From assembly GCA_963741845.1 (NCBI GenBank), contig CAVUJV010000016.1, positions 707,252-771,251 on the forward strand: 64,000 bases of DNA, given 5' to 3'. The notes under the pieces were generated by a model. The model was not told the DNA's origin, ran no database searches, and was given only the letters and a program-made list of their open reading frames with translations. The position numbers and the translations under genes are program-made. Positions 17,698-26,199 of the stretch are shown here, in pieces. Positions within the stretch are counted from its first letter, which is position 1. Each line of letters begins with the position of its first letter. Origin of the DNA: Roseiarcus sp963741845. GTDB lineage: Bacteria > Pseudomonadota > Alphaproteobacteria > Rhizobiales > Beijerinckiaceae.

Positions 17698-18273
17698 ATG
17701 CCCTTTCTTCGACTTGTCGCGGCGATGCTGGCGCTGCTCGCGTTCGCCGCCTGCGCCGCGCCGCCAGAGGCCGTCGCGCCGCCAGAGGCCGTCACGCCTC
17801 CGGCCTCGCCCAGCGGCCCCTACCGTCTCGGAAGCGGCGACGGGTTGCGCATCATCGTCTTCGGTCAGGACAACCTGAGCAATTCCTACTCCGTCGACGG
17901 AAGCGGCATGATCTCGATGCCCCTCATCGGGCGGGTGCGGGCGCAGGGCCTGACGACAGCCGAACTTGAAAGGTCGATCGAGGCGCGCCTGCGGCAAGGC
18001 TATATCCGCGAGCCCAGCGTCTCCGCCGAGGTCGAGGCGTTTCGGCCCTTCTTCGTGCTCGGCGCGGTCAATTCCGCGGGTCTCTATCCGTTCATCAACG
18101 GCATGACGGTCCAGAACGCCGTCGCGGTCGCCGGAGGCTTTGCGCCGCGAGCGGTCGAGAGCGCGGTGGACATCACGCGGACGATCGACGGACGGTCGGT
18201 GACTTTCCCGGCGCCCCTCGCCTATCCCCTGCGGCCGGGCGACACGATCACCGTGCGGGCACGCTTCTTTTAG
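17698..18273 (+). CDS. polysaccharide export outer-membrane lipoprotein (Wza/GumB-like, short)
   Basis: A 191-residue lipoprotein of the polysaccharide biosynthesis/export family. Signal sequence MPFLRLVAAMLALLAFAAC ends in a lipobox with Cys19. A proline-rich spacer with the repeat APPEAV follows, then the Poly_export domain (YRLGSGDGLRIIVFGQDNLS, YSVDGSGMISMPLIGRVRA) and one SLBB-like domain (FFVLGAVNSAGLYPFINGMTVQNAVAVAGG, read in two parts). It is shorter than E. coli Wza and lacks the C-terminal membrane helix, like other GumB-type partners. The start ATG lies 154 bp from the divergent co-polymerase gene, so both probably share a control region. Together they would export an exopolysaccharide. 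Confidence 0.9.
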   Translation: MPFLRLVAAMLALLAFAACAAPPEAVAPPEAVTPPASPSGPYRLGSGDGLRIIVFGQDNLSNSYSVDGSGMISMPLIGRVRAQGLTTAELERSIEARLRQGYIREPSVSAEVEAFRPFFVLGAVNSAGLYPFINGMTVQNAVAVAGGFAPRAVESAVDITRTIDGRSVTFPAPLAYPLRPGDTITVRARFF

Positions 18274-18274
18274 A

Positions 18275-18330
18275 GCCCCCGACCTAACCCGGGGGCCGAG
18301 GGCGCGAGCCTTCGCGGAATCCGCGCCCTC
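18275..18330 (+). terminator. two stacked hairpins after the export lipoprotein gene
   Basis: Stem 1 pairs GCCCCCG (18275-18281) with CGGGGGC (18290-18296). Stem 2 pairs GAGGGCGCG (18298-18306) with CGCGCCCTC (18322-18330). They begin two bases after the stop codon. There is no T-tract, as is common in GC-rich genomes, so the terminator role is inferred from position. Confidence 0.5.
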
Positions 18331-18369
18331 GCGTTCGACCCGGCGGCGCGGTCATGCTAGCCGTCTGCG

Positions 18370-18864
18370 ATGCCGCCCTTCCTGGACATCGACGCCTTCG
18401 GCTCGCATTTGCCGCCAAGAGGCCGGCTGATCGGAATCGATCTCGGATCGAAAACGATCGGCCTCGCCCTCTCCGACATCGAGCGCCGCATCGCCACGCC
18501 GCTTCGCACGCTCAAGCGGACAGCGTTCAAGAAGGAAGCGGCCGAGCTCATTGCGATCTTCGCCGAATTCGAGGTCGTGGGCGCAATCCTCGGCCTGCCG
18601 CTCGATCTCGAAGGCCGCGACACGCCGCGCAGCCAGTCGACGCGCGCCTTCGCGCGAAACCTCTCATCGGCGGTCGATCTGCCGATCGGCTTCTGGGACG
18701 AACGCTTCTCGACCGCTGTCGTGACGCGCTCGCTGATCGAGAATGACGTGTCGCGCAAGCGCCGCGCCGAGGTCGTGGATCGGATGGCCGCGGCCTATAT
18801 TCTGCAGGGCGCTCTCGACCGACTGTCGCCGGACAAGATGGCCCCGACTTTTGTTCATGGATAG
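18370..18864 (+). CDS. ruvX: RuvX/YqgF-family pre-16S rRNA nuclease (Holliday-junction-resolvase fold)
   Basis: A 164-residue RNase H-fold protein that trims the 5' end of 16S rRNA in the family's best-studied members. The first catalytic block is GRLIGIDLGSKTIGLALSD (about 18-36, with the Asp in GIDLG), the second is AILGLPLDLEG, and the C-terminal acidic residues lie in FWDERFSTA and VVDRMAAAYILQG. Length is typical for alphaproteobacteria. It follows two hairpins that separate it from the polysaccharide gene, and a hairpin overlaps its stop codon. The organism should need it. Confidence 0.93.
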   Translation: MPPFLDIDAFGSHLPPRGRLIGIDLGSKTIGLALSDIERRIATPLRTLKRTAFKKEAAELIAIFAEFEVVGAILGLPLDLEGRDTPRSQSTRAFARNLSSAVDLPIGFWDERFSTAVVTRSLIENDVSRKRRAEVVDRMAAAYILQGALDRLSPDKMAPTFVHG

Positions 18865-18900
18865 TTCCCCACATATTTGTCGGGAACTACGACTTGTTTT
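18862..18900 (+). terminator. probable terminator of ruvX
   Basis: An 8-bp stem TAGTTCCC (18862-18869) with GGGAACTA (18882-18889) starts at the stop codon and is followed by ACGACTTGTTTT, a moderately T-rich run. Confidence 0.5.
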
Positions 18901-19000
18901 CCGAAAGCGAGTCAGCATTAATAGGTATTTAGGGGCATCGTAACGCGAATTCGCTTAATGCACGCGTAGAGCCCGCAGATCGGGACAACGCAGTAACTTC

Positions 19001-19352
19001 ATGGTCAGCGAAGAGAGTTTCCAAAGGCGAAGAAGCGCAGGTCCTGCGCGCCCCATGAGTGGCGCGAAAAGGGCCGTTGCGAGGCCGTCCGGACAGGCGA
19101 GCGCCGCGAATCCGGAGTCGCTGGACATCATCCGCTACATCGCGGACATGACCGCGCAGCTCGAGAGCATGGCGATCGCCGGCCACTTCGACATGCTGGC
19201 CTATTTCCTTGGCATGGCGAAAGCGGAAAGCGAGCTGTTGGTGCGAATGAGTTCCTGCCGAAGAGTCCGGCCTTGCCGAAGGCCCCGCGCAGGACGAGAC
19301 GGCGCAGGATCAGGAACAGGACGAGTTCCACCACAACGGCTCGCTTGAGTAG
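19001..19352 (+). CDS. small alphaproteobacterial hypothetical protein, one frameshift near the C-terminus
   Basis: The conserved part is NPESLDIIRYIADMTAQL and HFDMLAYFLGMAKAESELLVR, an amphipathic helical segment recurring in small Hyphomicrobiales proteins of unknown function. A basic, low-complexity N-terminus precedes it. In the original frame the C-terminus turns arginine-rich, but shifting near 19256 gives EESGLAEGPAQDE and QDQEQDEFHHNGSLE followed by TAG at 19350-19352, an acidic tail much more typical of such proteins. The 352 bp length (3n+1) fits one extra base. The start ATG at 19001 has no clear ribosome site. It ends 10 bp from convergent dprA. Confidence 0.55.
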
Positions 19353-19361
19353 GCCGCCCGC

Positions 19362-20598
19362 TTAGGCCGCGTCGCCAGCCGGCCGCAGAGCGACACGGTC
19401 GGCGCCGGAAAACTCGATTCGTCCCGCCAGCTCCAGCTCCATGAGCGCCACCCGCACCTCGCGTGCGGATGAATCCGAGGCTCGCGCGAGATCGTCGAGC
19501 GAGATCGGAGAATAGCCGAGCAGCGCGACAATGCGTTCACGCGCGGCGCCTACCGAATCGCTCGCGCTGTAATGCGGCCCTGCGGCGTCATCGAACTCGT
19601 CCCCCGGTTGCGTGCGGGGCGTCATATCCGGATCGACGCCGAAGAGCGCCTGCTCGCCCCAGAGGGGCTCGCCCGCTTCCCCCGCTTCCTCAGCCGAGGA
19701 AAAAAGATCGCTCGGATGGGAAGGCGCGAGCGCCGAAACCACGTCGTCGGCGTTCGTGCAAATGCTGGCGCCCTGCTTCAAGAGAGCGTTCGTCCCTTCG
19801 GCGCGCGGGTCAAGCGGGGATCCCGGCACCGCGAAGACCTGACGGTTCTGCTCCAGGGCAAACCGCGCGGTGATGAGCGAGCCCGAGCCTCGCGCCGCTT
19901 CGACGATCACCGTGCCGAGCGAAAGTCCCGAGACGATGCGATTGCGCCGCGGGAAGTCACGGCCGCGCGGCTCCCATTCGACAGGCATCTCGGAGACGAC
20001 CGCGCCATTCTCGATCATCCGTGGAATGAGGGCGACGGCCTCGGCCGGATAGGGTTTCGCATGACCCCCGGCCAGCACGCCGACTGCGCCGGTCTCCAGG
20101 CTCGCCGCATGCGCGCGCTGGTCGATGCCGCGCGCCAGCCCCGACACCACGACATATCCCGCATGGCCGAGGCCACGGGCCAGCCGCTCCGCGAAAGTCG
20201 AGTCCCGCGGCGGAGGCGTTGCGGGAGCCGACAATCGCCACAGCCGGCTTCTGCAGGATCTCCACCCGGCCGCTGACCGCAAGGACCGGCGGGGCGGAAT
20301 CGATCTGGCGCAGGACAGGCGGATAGTCCGGCTCGCCAAGCGCGACGAAGCGGACTCCGAGTCGCCTGGCGACGGCCAGCTCACGCTCGACGTCGGCGAC
20401 CGCGGCCACGCGGATCGGCCGGGACGCGCCGCCCCGTCGGGCGAGGTCGGGAAGCGCCTCAAGCGCAGCCCGCGCGCCTCCATAGGCGTTGAGCATCGCG
20501 CGAAAGGTGCGCGGCCCCACGTTCTCGCTGCGGATAAGGCGGATCCAGTCGAAGCGCTGCTCGTCGGACAGCCTGTAGCCGGCGGCTCGCTTCGCCAT
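19362..20598 (-). CDS. dprA: DNA-processing protein DprA, one frameshift
   Basis: Loads RecA on incoming single-stranded DNA during transformation. The N-terminal SAM/helical region begins MAKRAAGYRLSDEQRFDWIRL with SENVGPRTFRAML. The Rossmann-fold DprA domain includes VAIVGSRNASAAGL, then, in another frame, TFAERLARGLGHAGYVVVSG, ARGIDQRAHAASLE, TIVEAARGSGSLITARFALE and VFAVPGSPLDPRAEGTNALL. A C-terminal winged helix (about 330-405) follows. Removing one G near 20203 joins GL to TFAERL in frame; 1237 bp is 3n+1. It sits 3 bp downstream of plsY on the minus strand, the usual alphaproteobacterial order pyrC-plsY-dprA. Confidence 0.88.
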
Positions 20599-20601
20599 GC
20601 C

Positions 20602-21234
20602 TCAGGCCCGTCCGATCCTGGTCTCGGAGCCGCGGAGGAGTCGCGAAATGTTGGCTCCGTGCCGGAACCACACAAGAGCCGACAGGATCGCAAAGACGAC
20701 CGCCGGATCGTAGCCGCCGAGCATCGGGTCCCGCAGCCCCAGGACAAGGACCACGATCGGAGAGACGAACGTGGCGGCGAGCGCGGCCGCCGAGGAATAG
20801 CGCGTCAGCGCCGCGACCGCGAGCCACACGAGCGCAAAGGCGATCGCCGCCGGCCAGGCGACGCCGATCAACGCGCCGAGATAGGTCGCGACCCCCTTGC
20901 CTCCCCGGAACTTCAGCCAGACCGGATAGAGATGGCCGAAGACCGCGCCGGCCGCCGCCGCCAGAATGCTGCCGGGGCCGAACAGGACATGGGCGAGCAG
21001 AACCGCGGCCGTCGCCTTCAGCGCATCGAGGGCGAGCGTGGCGGCGGCGAGGCCCTTGCGGCCGGTCCTGAGCACATTGGTCGCGCCGATGTTGCCCGAG
21101 CCAATGGAGCGCAGATCCCCCGCGCCGGCGAGGCGCGTGAGAATGACGCCGAATGGGATCGAACCGAGGAAATAGCCGAGGACGAGCGCAAGGGCCGCTC
21201 CGTGCGAAAACCCGATCATTGCGCTATGCCCCAT
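20602..21234 (-). CDS. plsY: glycerol-3-phosphate acyltransferase PlsY
   Basis: Inner-membrane enzyme that transfers the acyl group from acyl-phosphate to glycerol-3-phosphate, the first step of phospholipid synthesis. The 210-residue protein has the three PlsY motifs: GYFLGSIPFGVILTR with GSGNIGATNVLRTGRKG, then GHLYPVWLKFRGGKGVATYLG, and the glycine/arginine region near the C-terminus with MLGGYDP replaced partly by GLRDPMLGG. Five to seven hydrophobic segments are visible. It lies between the dihydroorotase-like gene (20 bp upstream) and dprA. Confidence 0.93.
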   Translation of the reverse strand: MGHSAMIGFSHGAALALVLGYFLGSIPFGVILTRLAGAGDLRSIGSGNIGATNVLRTGRKGLAAATLALDALKATAAVLLAHVLFGPGSILAAAAGAVFGHLYPVWLKFRGGKGVATYLGALIGVAWPAAIAFALVWLAVAALTRYSSAAALAATFVSPIVVLVLGLRDPMLGGYDPAVVFAILSALVWFRHGANISRLLRGSETRIGRA

Positions 21235-21254
21235 CCCGCGACATTGGCGGCAGA

Positions 21255-22547
21255 CTATTCATGCGCCACGCGGCCCGCAACCAGCGTGAGTTTGACCCGG
21301 CCTTCCAGGCGCGCCTGATCGAAAGGCGTGTTCCGGCAGCGGGAGTGCAGCGTCGCCGGATCGAGCACATAGGGCTCCTCGGGATCGAAGCGGATGACGT
21401 CCGCCGGCGCGCCCGCCTGAAGCCTGCCGACCGGCAGGCCCAGAATCTCCGCGGGTCTCAGGGTCATCGCCCGAATCATGCGCGGCAGAGTCAGGCGTCC
21501 CGCGGTCACGAGCCTGAGACTCGCCGAGAGCATCGTCTCAAGTCCGATCGCGCCCGCCGCCGCCTCGGCGAAGGGCAGACGCTTCGTCTCGACATCCTGC
21601 GGATCGTGATCCGAGCACACGACGTCGATGAGCCCTTCCGCGAGCGCATCGACCAGCGCTCCGCGTTCGTCCTCGCTGCGCAAGGGCGGGTTCAGCTTGA
21701 GGAAGGTTCGATAATCGCCGACATCAAGCTCGTTGAGGGTCAGATGATTGATGGATACGCCGCAGGTCGCGGAAACCCCGGCCTCCCGCGCGCGCCTCAT
21801 CGCGTCGAGGGAGAGGGCGTTGGAGATGAGCGCGGCGTGGTATCGCGCGCCCGTCAGCGCCGCGAGGCGAAGGTCGCGCTCAAGCGCGATGGTCTCGGCC
21901 TCCCGCGGTATGCCAGGCAGGCCCAGCCAGCTCGCGCGCAGACTCTCGGCCATGACGCCCTCGCCGGCGAGCGAGCGGTCCTGGCAGATGGGCGCAACGA
22001 GCGCATCGAAGTCGCGGGCATAGGCCATCGCGCGACGCATGGTCTGCGCGTCGTCGACGGAGCGCGCGCCGTCGCTGAAGGCGACCGCGCCTGCTTCCAC
22101 AAGCAGCCCGATCTCCGCGATCTCCCTTCCCTCGAGCCGCTTGGTGAGGGCGGCGGACGGGAAGATGCGGACTTTCGCGTCGTCGCGCGCGCGGCGCAGG
22201 ATGAAGTCGACCACGGCCGGATCATCGACCGGGGGGTTCGTGTCGGGACGCATCACGATGCTGGTGACGCCGCCCGCCGCGGCCGCCGCGCTGGCGCTGG
22301 CGATCGTCTCGCGATGCTCCGCTCCCGGCTCCCCGACATAGGCGCGCATGTCCACGAGCCCCGGCGCGACGACATCGCCGCGGCAGTCGATGAGGAGCGC
22401 GTCGGCCGGAACCTGGTCGCGGGTGACGGCGGAGCCGACGGCCTCGATCACGCCGTCCCTGGCGATGAGCCCGCCGCGCGTCTCGGTCTCGCTCGCGGGG
22501 TCGACGAGACGGGCGTTGATGAGGGCGATCGGCGGGGCGGCGGGCAC
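21255..22547 (-). CDS. pyrC: dihydroorotase-like protein lacking the zinc HxH motif (PyrC'/PyrX type)
   Basis: A 430-residue amidohydrolase-fold protein of the PyrC type I family, recognisable from APGLVDMRAYVGEPG, GGVTSIVMRPDTNPPVDD, LNPPLRSEDER and the end PADVIRFDPEEPYVLD. The zinc motif that should read D-x-H-x-H is DMRAY (66-70), so both histidines are gone. The later ligands are also missing: the H-x-E-D block reads ICQDRSL and the second His in R-x-H-x-x-H reads RYHAALIS. SDHDP keeps the final Asp. This is the pattern of non-catalytic partners of aspartate transcarbamoylase such as Pseudomonas PyrC'. pyrB is not in the window: a tRNA gene lies upstream. An active dihydroorotase should be elsewhere. 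Confidence 0.88.
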   Translation of the reverse strand: MPAAPPIALINARLVDPASETETRGGLIARDGVIEAVGSAVTRDQVPADALLIDCRGDVVAPGLVDMRAYVGEPGAEHRETIASASAAAAAGGVTSIVMRPDTNPPVDDPAVVDFILRRARDDAKVRIFPSAALTKRLEGREIAEIGLLVEAGAVAFSDGARSVDDAQTMRRAMAYARDFDALVAPICQDRSLAGEGVMAESLRASWLGLPGIPREAETIALERDLRLAALTGARYHAALISNALSLDAMRRAREAGVSATCGVSINHLTLNELDVGDYRTFLKLNPPLRSEDERGALVDALAEGLIDVVCSDHDPQDVETKRLPFAEAAAGAIGLETMLSASLRLVTAGRLTLPRMIRAMTLRPAEILGLPVGRLQAGAPADVIRFDPEEPYVLDPATLHSRCRNTPFDQARLEGRVKLTLVAGRVAHE

Positions 22548-22719
22548 GGGAGGTGCGGATAGAGAAGGCTTTCGCCCTTGGCAAGGCGGCTTCCCGGCGC
22601 GACCCGCCGCTTCGGCGATGGCCCGGCCGCGCGCGGTCCGGATTCGCGCTTGCCTGCGAACGCAAAAGCCGCTAGAGGGCGGCCCTTCCTTTCGGCGAAA
22701 GACCGAAACGGAGCCTCGC

Positions 22720-22796
22720 GCGCCCGTAGCTCAGCTGGATAGAGCACCAGACTACGAATTTGGGGGTCAGGAGTTCGAATCTCTTCGGGCGCGCCA
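22720..22796 (+). tRNA. tRNA-Arg (anticodon ACG)
   Basis: A 77-nt cloverleaf with the acceptor stem GCGCCCG (22720-22726) pairing CGGGCGC (22786-22792), D arm AGCTCAGCTGGATAGAGC, anticodon loop CTACGAA with anticodon ACG, T arm with GTTCGAAT and an encoded CCA (22794-22796). ACG is read with inosine at the wobble position and decodes CGT, CGC and CGA. Confidence 0.95.
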
Positions 22797-23010
22797 GTCA
22801 ATTCAATCGCTTATGGCGAAAAGATAAGCTATCGATTGATGTGCACGCGGACACCGCTCGGAACATTCAGAGAATTGAATCCCCGATTTGGCCCCCGATG
22901 ACGCGGAGCTGGGTCATTGTCCGGTCCAGTCTTGCGCGTGACGCGGCGCGCCCCTAAACCTCCGGCCGCGGCGGCGAGGCCGCCAAAACCGGCGAGGGAG
23001 CTTAGGGACG

Positions 23011-24215
23011 ATGGCGCACAAGATCCTTGTGGCTCAAGGCGGGGGCCCGACGGCCGTCATCAACCAGTCGATGGTGGGCGTGGCGCTCGAGGCGCGGCGT
23101 TTCAAGGACGTGTCGCACGTCTACGGGGCGCTGCACGGCGTGCGCGGCATCGTCGACGACAATCTCGTCGACCTCGGCCAGGAGACCGTCGCCAATCTCG
23201 AAGCGGTCGCGGCCACCCCGGCCGCCGCGCTCGGCTCGACCCGCGACAAGCCGGACCTCAAATATTGCCAGGAGATCTTCAAGGTCCTGAAGGCCCACGC
23301 CATCGACACGTTCTTCTACATCGGCGGCAACGATTCCTCGGACACGGTGCGGATCGTCGCCGAGGAGGCGAAGAAGGGCGACCACGATCTGCGCGCGGTC
23401 CACATCCCGAAGACGATCGACAACGACCTCGTCGGCTTCGACCATACGCCGGGCTACCCCTCCGCCGCCCGGTTCGTGGCGCAGGCCTTCGCGGGCGCAA
23501 ACCTCGACAATATCGCGCTCAAAGGGCGTCTATTGCGGCGTGGTGATGGGCCGGCACGCGGGCTTCCTCACCGCGGCTTCGGCGCTCGCCCGCAAATACC
23601 CGGACGACGGGCCGCATCTCATCTACCTGCCCGAGCGGACCTTCGTCGTCGACAAGTTCCTGGCGGATGTGAAGGCGGCCTACGAGAAGCACGGGCGCTG
23701 CATCATCGCGGTCTCCGAAGGCGTCCACGACGAGAAGGGCGAGGCGATCATCACCAAGCTCATGGGCCATGCGGAGAAGGACGCGCATGGCAACGTGCAG
23801 CTCTCCGGCACGGGCGCGCTCGCGGACCTGCTCTGCGAGGAGGTGAAGGCGAAGCTCGGCATCAAGCGCGTGCGGGGCGACACCTTCGGCTATCTGCAGC
23901 GCTCCTTCGTCGGCTGCGTGAGCCCGGTCGACCAGCGCGAGGCGCGCGAGGTCGGCGAGAAGGCCGTGCAATATGCGATGGGCGGCGCGCAAGAACGGCT
24001 CGGTCGCGATCAAGCGGGTCGCGAACTACGCCGTGGACTATCCGCTGATCCCGCTCGAGACCGTGGCCGGCAAGACCCGCGTGATGGAGGACGAACTCAT
24101 CAACGCCGACGGCAACGGCGTCACACCCGCCTTCATCGACTATTTGCGGCCGCTCGTCGGCGACATGCCCGAGGTCGCGCGGCTGCGGGCGGCGAAGGTC
24201 GCCAGGGCGACCTGA
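23011..24215 (+). CDS. pfp: pyrophosphate-dependent 6-phosphofructokinase, two frameshifts
   Basis: Reversibly phosphorylates fructose 6-phosphate with PPi. The N-terminal part has AQGGGPTAVINQS, YIGGNDSSDT (about 103-112) and IPKTIDNDL (132-140). The Asp in GGND and the Lys in PKTIDND mark PPi users; ATP-dependent enzymes have Gly at both places. The reading frame breaks twice: an extra G in GGG at about 23524 (needed reading ALKGVYCGVVMGRHAGF), and a two-base loss or one-base gain in GGCGCGC at about 23990 (needed reading GGARNGSVAIKRV). Corrected length is about 402 residues, normal for the family. GGAG lies shortly before the ATG. In methylotrophs and methanotrophs this enzyme works in both directions and also acts on sedoheptulose phosphates. 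Confidence 0.88.
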
Positions 24216-24239
24216 CGTTTCCAGGGTCGGGGCGAAGGA

Positions 24240-25460
24240 TCAGCCCCCCGCCCTGCCCTGAAGCCCGAGCGCCTTCAGCGCGAAGGGCGCGGTGAGGCCC
24301 TGAACGAGGATCGAGAAGGCGACGACCGCGAAGGCGACGATGAGGATGTCCTCGCGGTTCGGCAGGTCATAGGGTAGCGCCAGCGCGAGGGCGAGGGCCA
24401 GCGCGCCGCGCAATCCGCCCCACCAGAGCAGGTGGAGCTCGGCCGGGGAAATGGCCCATCGGGATCGGGAAAGCGCGAGGCCGATCGGATAGACGGCAGT
24501 GGCTCGTCCGGCGAGCGCAAGCAGGATTCCGAGCGCGAGCATCCGCCAGCCTTCACGGCCGAAATCGACCCGCGCGAGCGCCGATCCGATCAGCAGGAAC
24601 ACCAGCGAATTCGCGAGGAAGGCCGCGAATTCCCAGAATTCGAGGACAAAGGTCCGACCGCGAGCCGTCAGCCAAAAACTTGGCCGCTCCTCCGGCCCGA
24701 GCACGCCGAGATTGCCCATCACGATTCCCGCCGCCACCGTCGCAAGCACTCCGGAGCCATGCAGCCGCTCGGCAATGAGGAAGGATCCATAGGCCGCGAC
24801 CACGCTCAGCGCCGTCTCGACGAGATGGTCGTCCGTCCGCCCCGCAATCAGCGTCGCGATGAAGCCGATCGCCAGACCGACCAGGAGGCCGCCGCCCGCA
24901 ATGCCGAGAAAAGCGACCGCGATCGGAAACGGGCCGCTCGCTTCTGGACTATGCGCCGCCCAGGCGAGGATGGTCACGAAGAGGACGGCCGCCGTTCCGT
25001 CGTTGACGAGGCTTTCCGCCTCGATCAGCAGTTTAAGCCGGCCCGACGCGCCCGCTTCCTTGAGCAGCGCGATCACGGCAATCGGGTCGGTCGCCGAGAT
25101 CAGCGCGCCAAAAACCAGCGCCGCCTCGATCGGCCATCCGGCCCAATGGACGAGCCCCGCCGCCACCACGCCGCCGCACAGAAGCACGCCGACTGTCGAG
25201 AGGGCGAGCACGGGAACGAGTTCCCGGCGAAATTCCCGCCACCGCAGGTTGAACGCCGCCTCGAACAGAAGCGGCGGCAGGATGACGTCGAAGATGAGGT
25301 CATGGGTCAGCGCGAGGCCGGCGTCGATGCGGCCCGCGGCAAAGCCGGCGCCGGCGAGAACAAGCCCGACCGTGTAGGGGAGCCTCAACCGCCGCGCGGC
25401 GATCGCCACCAGAATGGCGAGGCCGAGCAGGGCAAGCCCGCGGAAGATCAGAGCGTCCAT
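24240..25460 (-). CDS. CPA1-family Na+(K+)/H+ antiporter
   Basis: An integral membrane protein of 406 residues with about 12 hydrophobic helices. Hallmarks of the NhaP/CPA1 group are FDVILPPLLFEAAFNLRW in helix 3, the ion-site motif SATDPIAVIALLKE and AESLVNDGTAAVLF. There is no C-terminal cytoplasmic regulatory domain. It exchanges monovalent cations for protons and probably serves pH or salt homeostasis. It is convergent with the phosphofructokinase gene (25 bp apart) and has no close operon partner. Confidence 0.9.
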   Translation of the reverse strand: MDALIFRGLALLGLAILVAIAARRLRLPYTVGLVLAGAGFAAGRIDAGLALTHDLIFDVILPPLLFEAAFNLRWREFRRELVPVLALSTVGVLLCGGVVAAGLVHWAGWPIEAALVFGALISATDPIAVIALLKEAGASGRLKLLIEAESLVNDGTAAVLFVTILAWAAHSPEASGPFPIAVAFLGIAGGGLLVGLAIGFIATLIAGRTDDHLVETALSVVAAYGSFLIAERLHGSGVLATVAAGIVMGNLGVLGPEERPSFWLTARGRTFVLEFWEFAAFLANSLVFLLIGSALARVDFGREGWRMLALGILLALAGRATAVYPIGLALSRSRWAISPAELHLLWWGGLRGALALALALALPYDLPNREDILIVAFAVVAFSILVQGLTAPFALKALGLQGRAGG

Positions 25461-25536
25461 GCCACAAGTGTTAGCGCGGTCTCATTCTGCGCGGAACCCG
25501 ATCCCGACCCTCCCCGTCCGCTCAAGGGATGAGCGT

Positions 25537-26025
25537 CTAATCGCCTTCCTTCGCGCCGGCTCCAAGCCGCCTGCGAGCGTCCTCCATGCCGGCGGAGACC
25601 TCGGCCACCTGCGCGGCCCTGGCGAGCCCCATGAGCGGCATGCCGCTGTAGATGTTTTCGTATTCGCCCGCGCGGACGAGATAGGTCTCGTGCCAGATGC
25701 CGACGTCGCCGCGCGAATCCTTCATCCGCCGATTGAACGCGACCCAGGCGGGCCAGTGCTCCTTGTCGCGGGCGCGCGCATAGGCCTCCAACTGATCGAA
25801 GCTCCGCCAGTACTGGACGAAACTCATGAGCCCGAGGCTCGTGTAGCCGAGCAATCCCGTCTCCGGCCCGGCCGCGTCGAGCTCCTTGAGCATCGCCGGC
25901 ATCGCCTTCAACATCGGCAGCCACTTATGCACCTTCCACGGCTTGTTGATCCGCATGCCGATCAGGAAAACCACGAAGTCCCCGTCGATGCGCGCGGTCA
26001 TCCTTCGGTCCAGAACTTCGGCCAT
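25537..26025 (-). CDS. DUF4188 protein (dimeric alpha/beta-barrel, monooxygenase-like)
   Basis: A 162-residue cytoplasmic protein with the DUF4188 pattern: RRMTARIDGDFVVFLIGMRIN near the start (split at D16), KPWKVHKWLPM, LLGYTSLGLMSFVQYWRSFDQL, HWPAWVAFNRRM and GDVGIWHETYLV, ending with YENIYSGMPLMGLA. The family has a ferredoxin-like dimeric barrel and is related to fungal af470-type monooxygenase-like proteins; a haem or cofactor is not evident, and the activity is unknown. It is a single gene, divergent from dnaE. Confidence 0.82.
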   Translation of the reverse strand: MAEVLDRRMTARIDGDFVVFLIGMRINKPWKVHKWLPMLKAMPAMLKELDAAGPETGLLGYTSLGLMSFVQYWRSFDQLEAYARARDKEHWPAWVAFNRRMKDSRGDVGIWHETYLVRAGEYENIYSGMPLMGLARAAQVAEVSAGMEDARRRLGAGAKEGD

Positions 26026-26199
26026 GTCTCGCGTCTCCCCTGAGAACGAAAATCCCGTCGCTCGAAGTCCCGATCATAGCGCCATTCCGCCCCGGGCCTG
26101 AAACGGGCCGTCCCCAAGCGCGGCGCGAGCGGCGTCGGAGGAGCCTGTCCACAGCCCGCCCGCCCCCGCGCCTCGACGCCGCCCCGCCGCCTTGCGAGA

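Noticed and set aside
20125..21318. 397-codon plus-strand frame over dprA and plsY
   Set aside because: Antisense shadow of two recognisable genes.
22797..23010. Gene between tRNA-Arg and the phosphofructokinase
   Set aside because: Only short frames without signals; the ribosome site before 23011 belongs to pfp.
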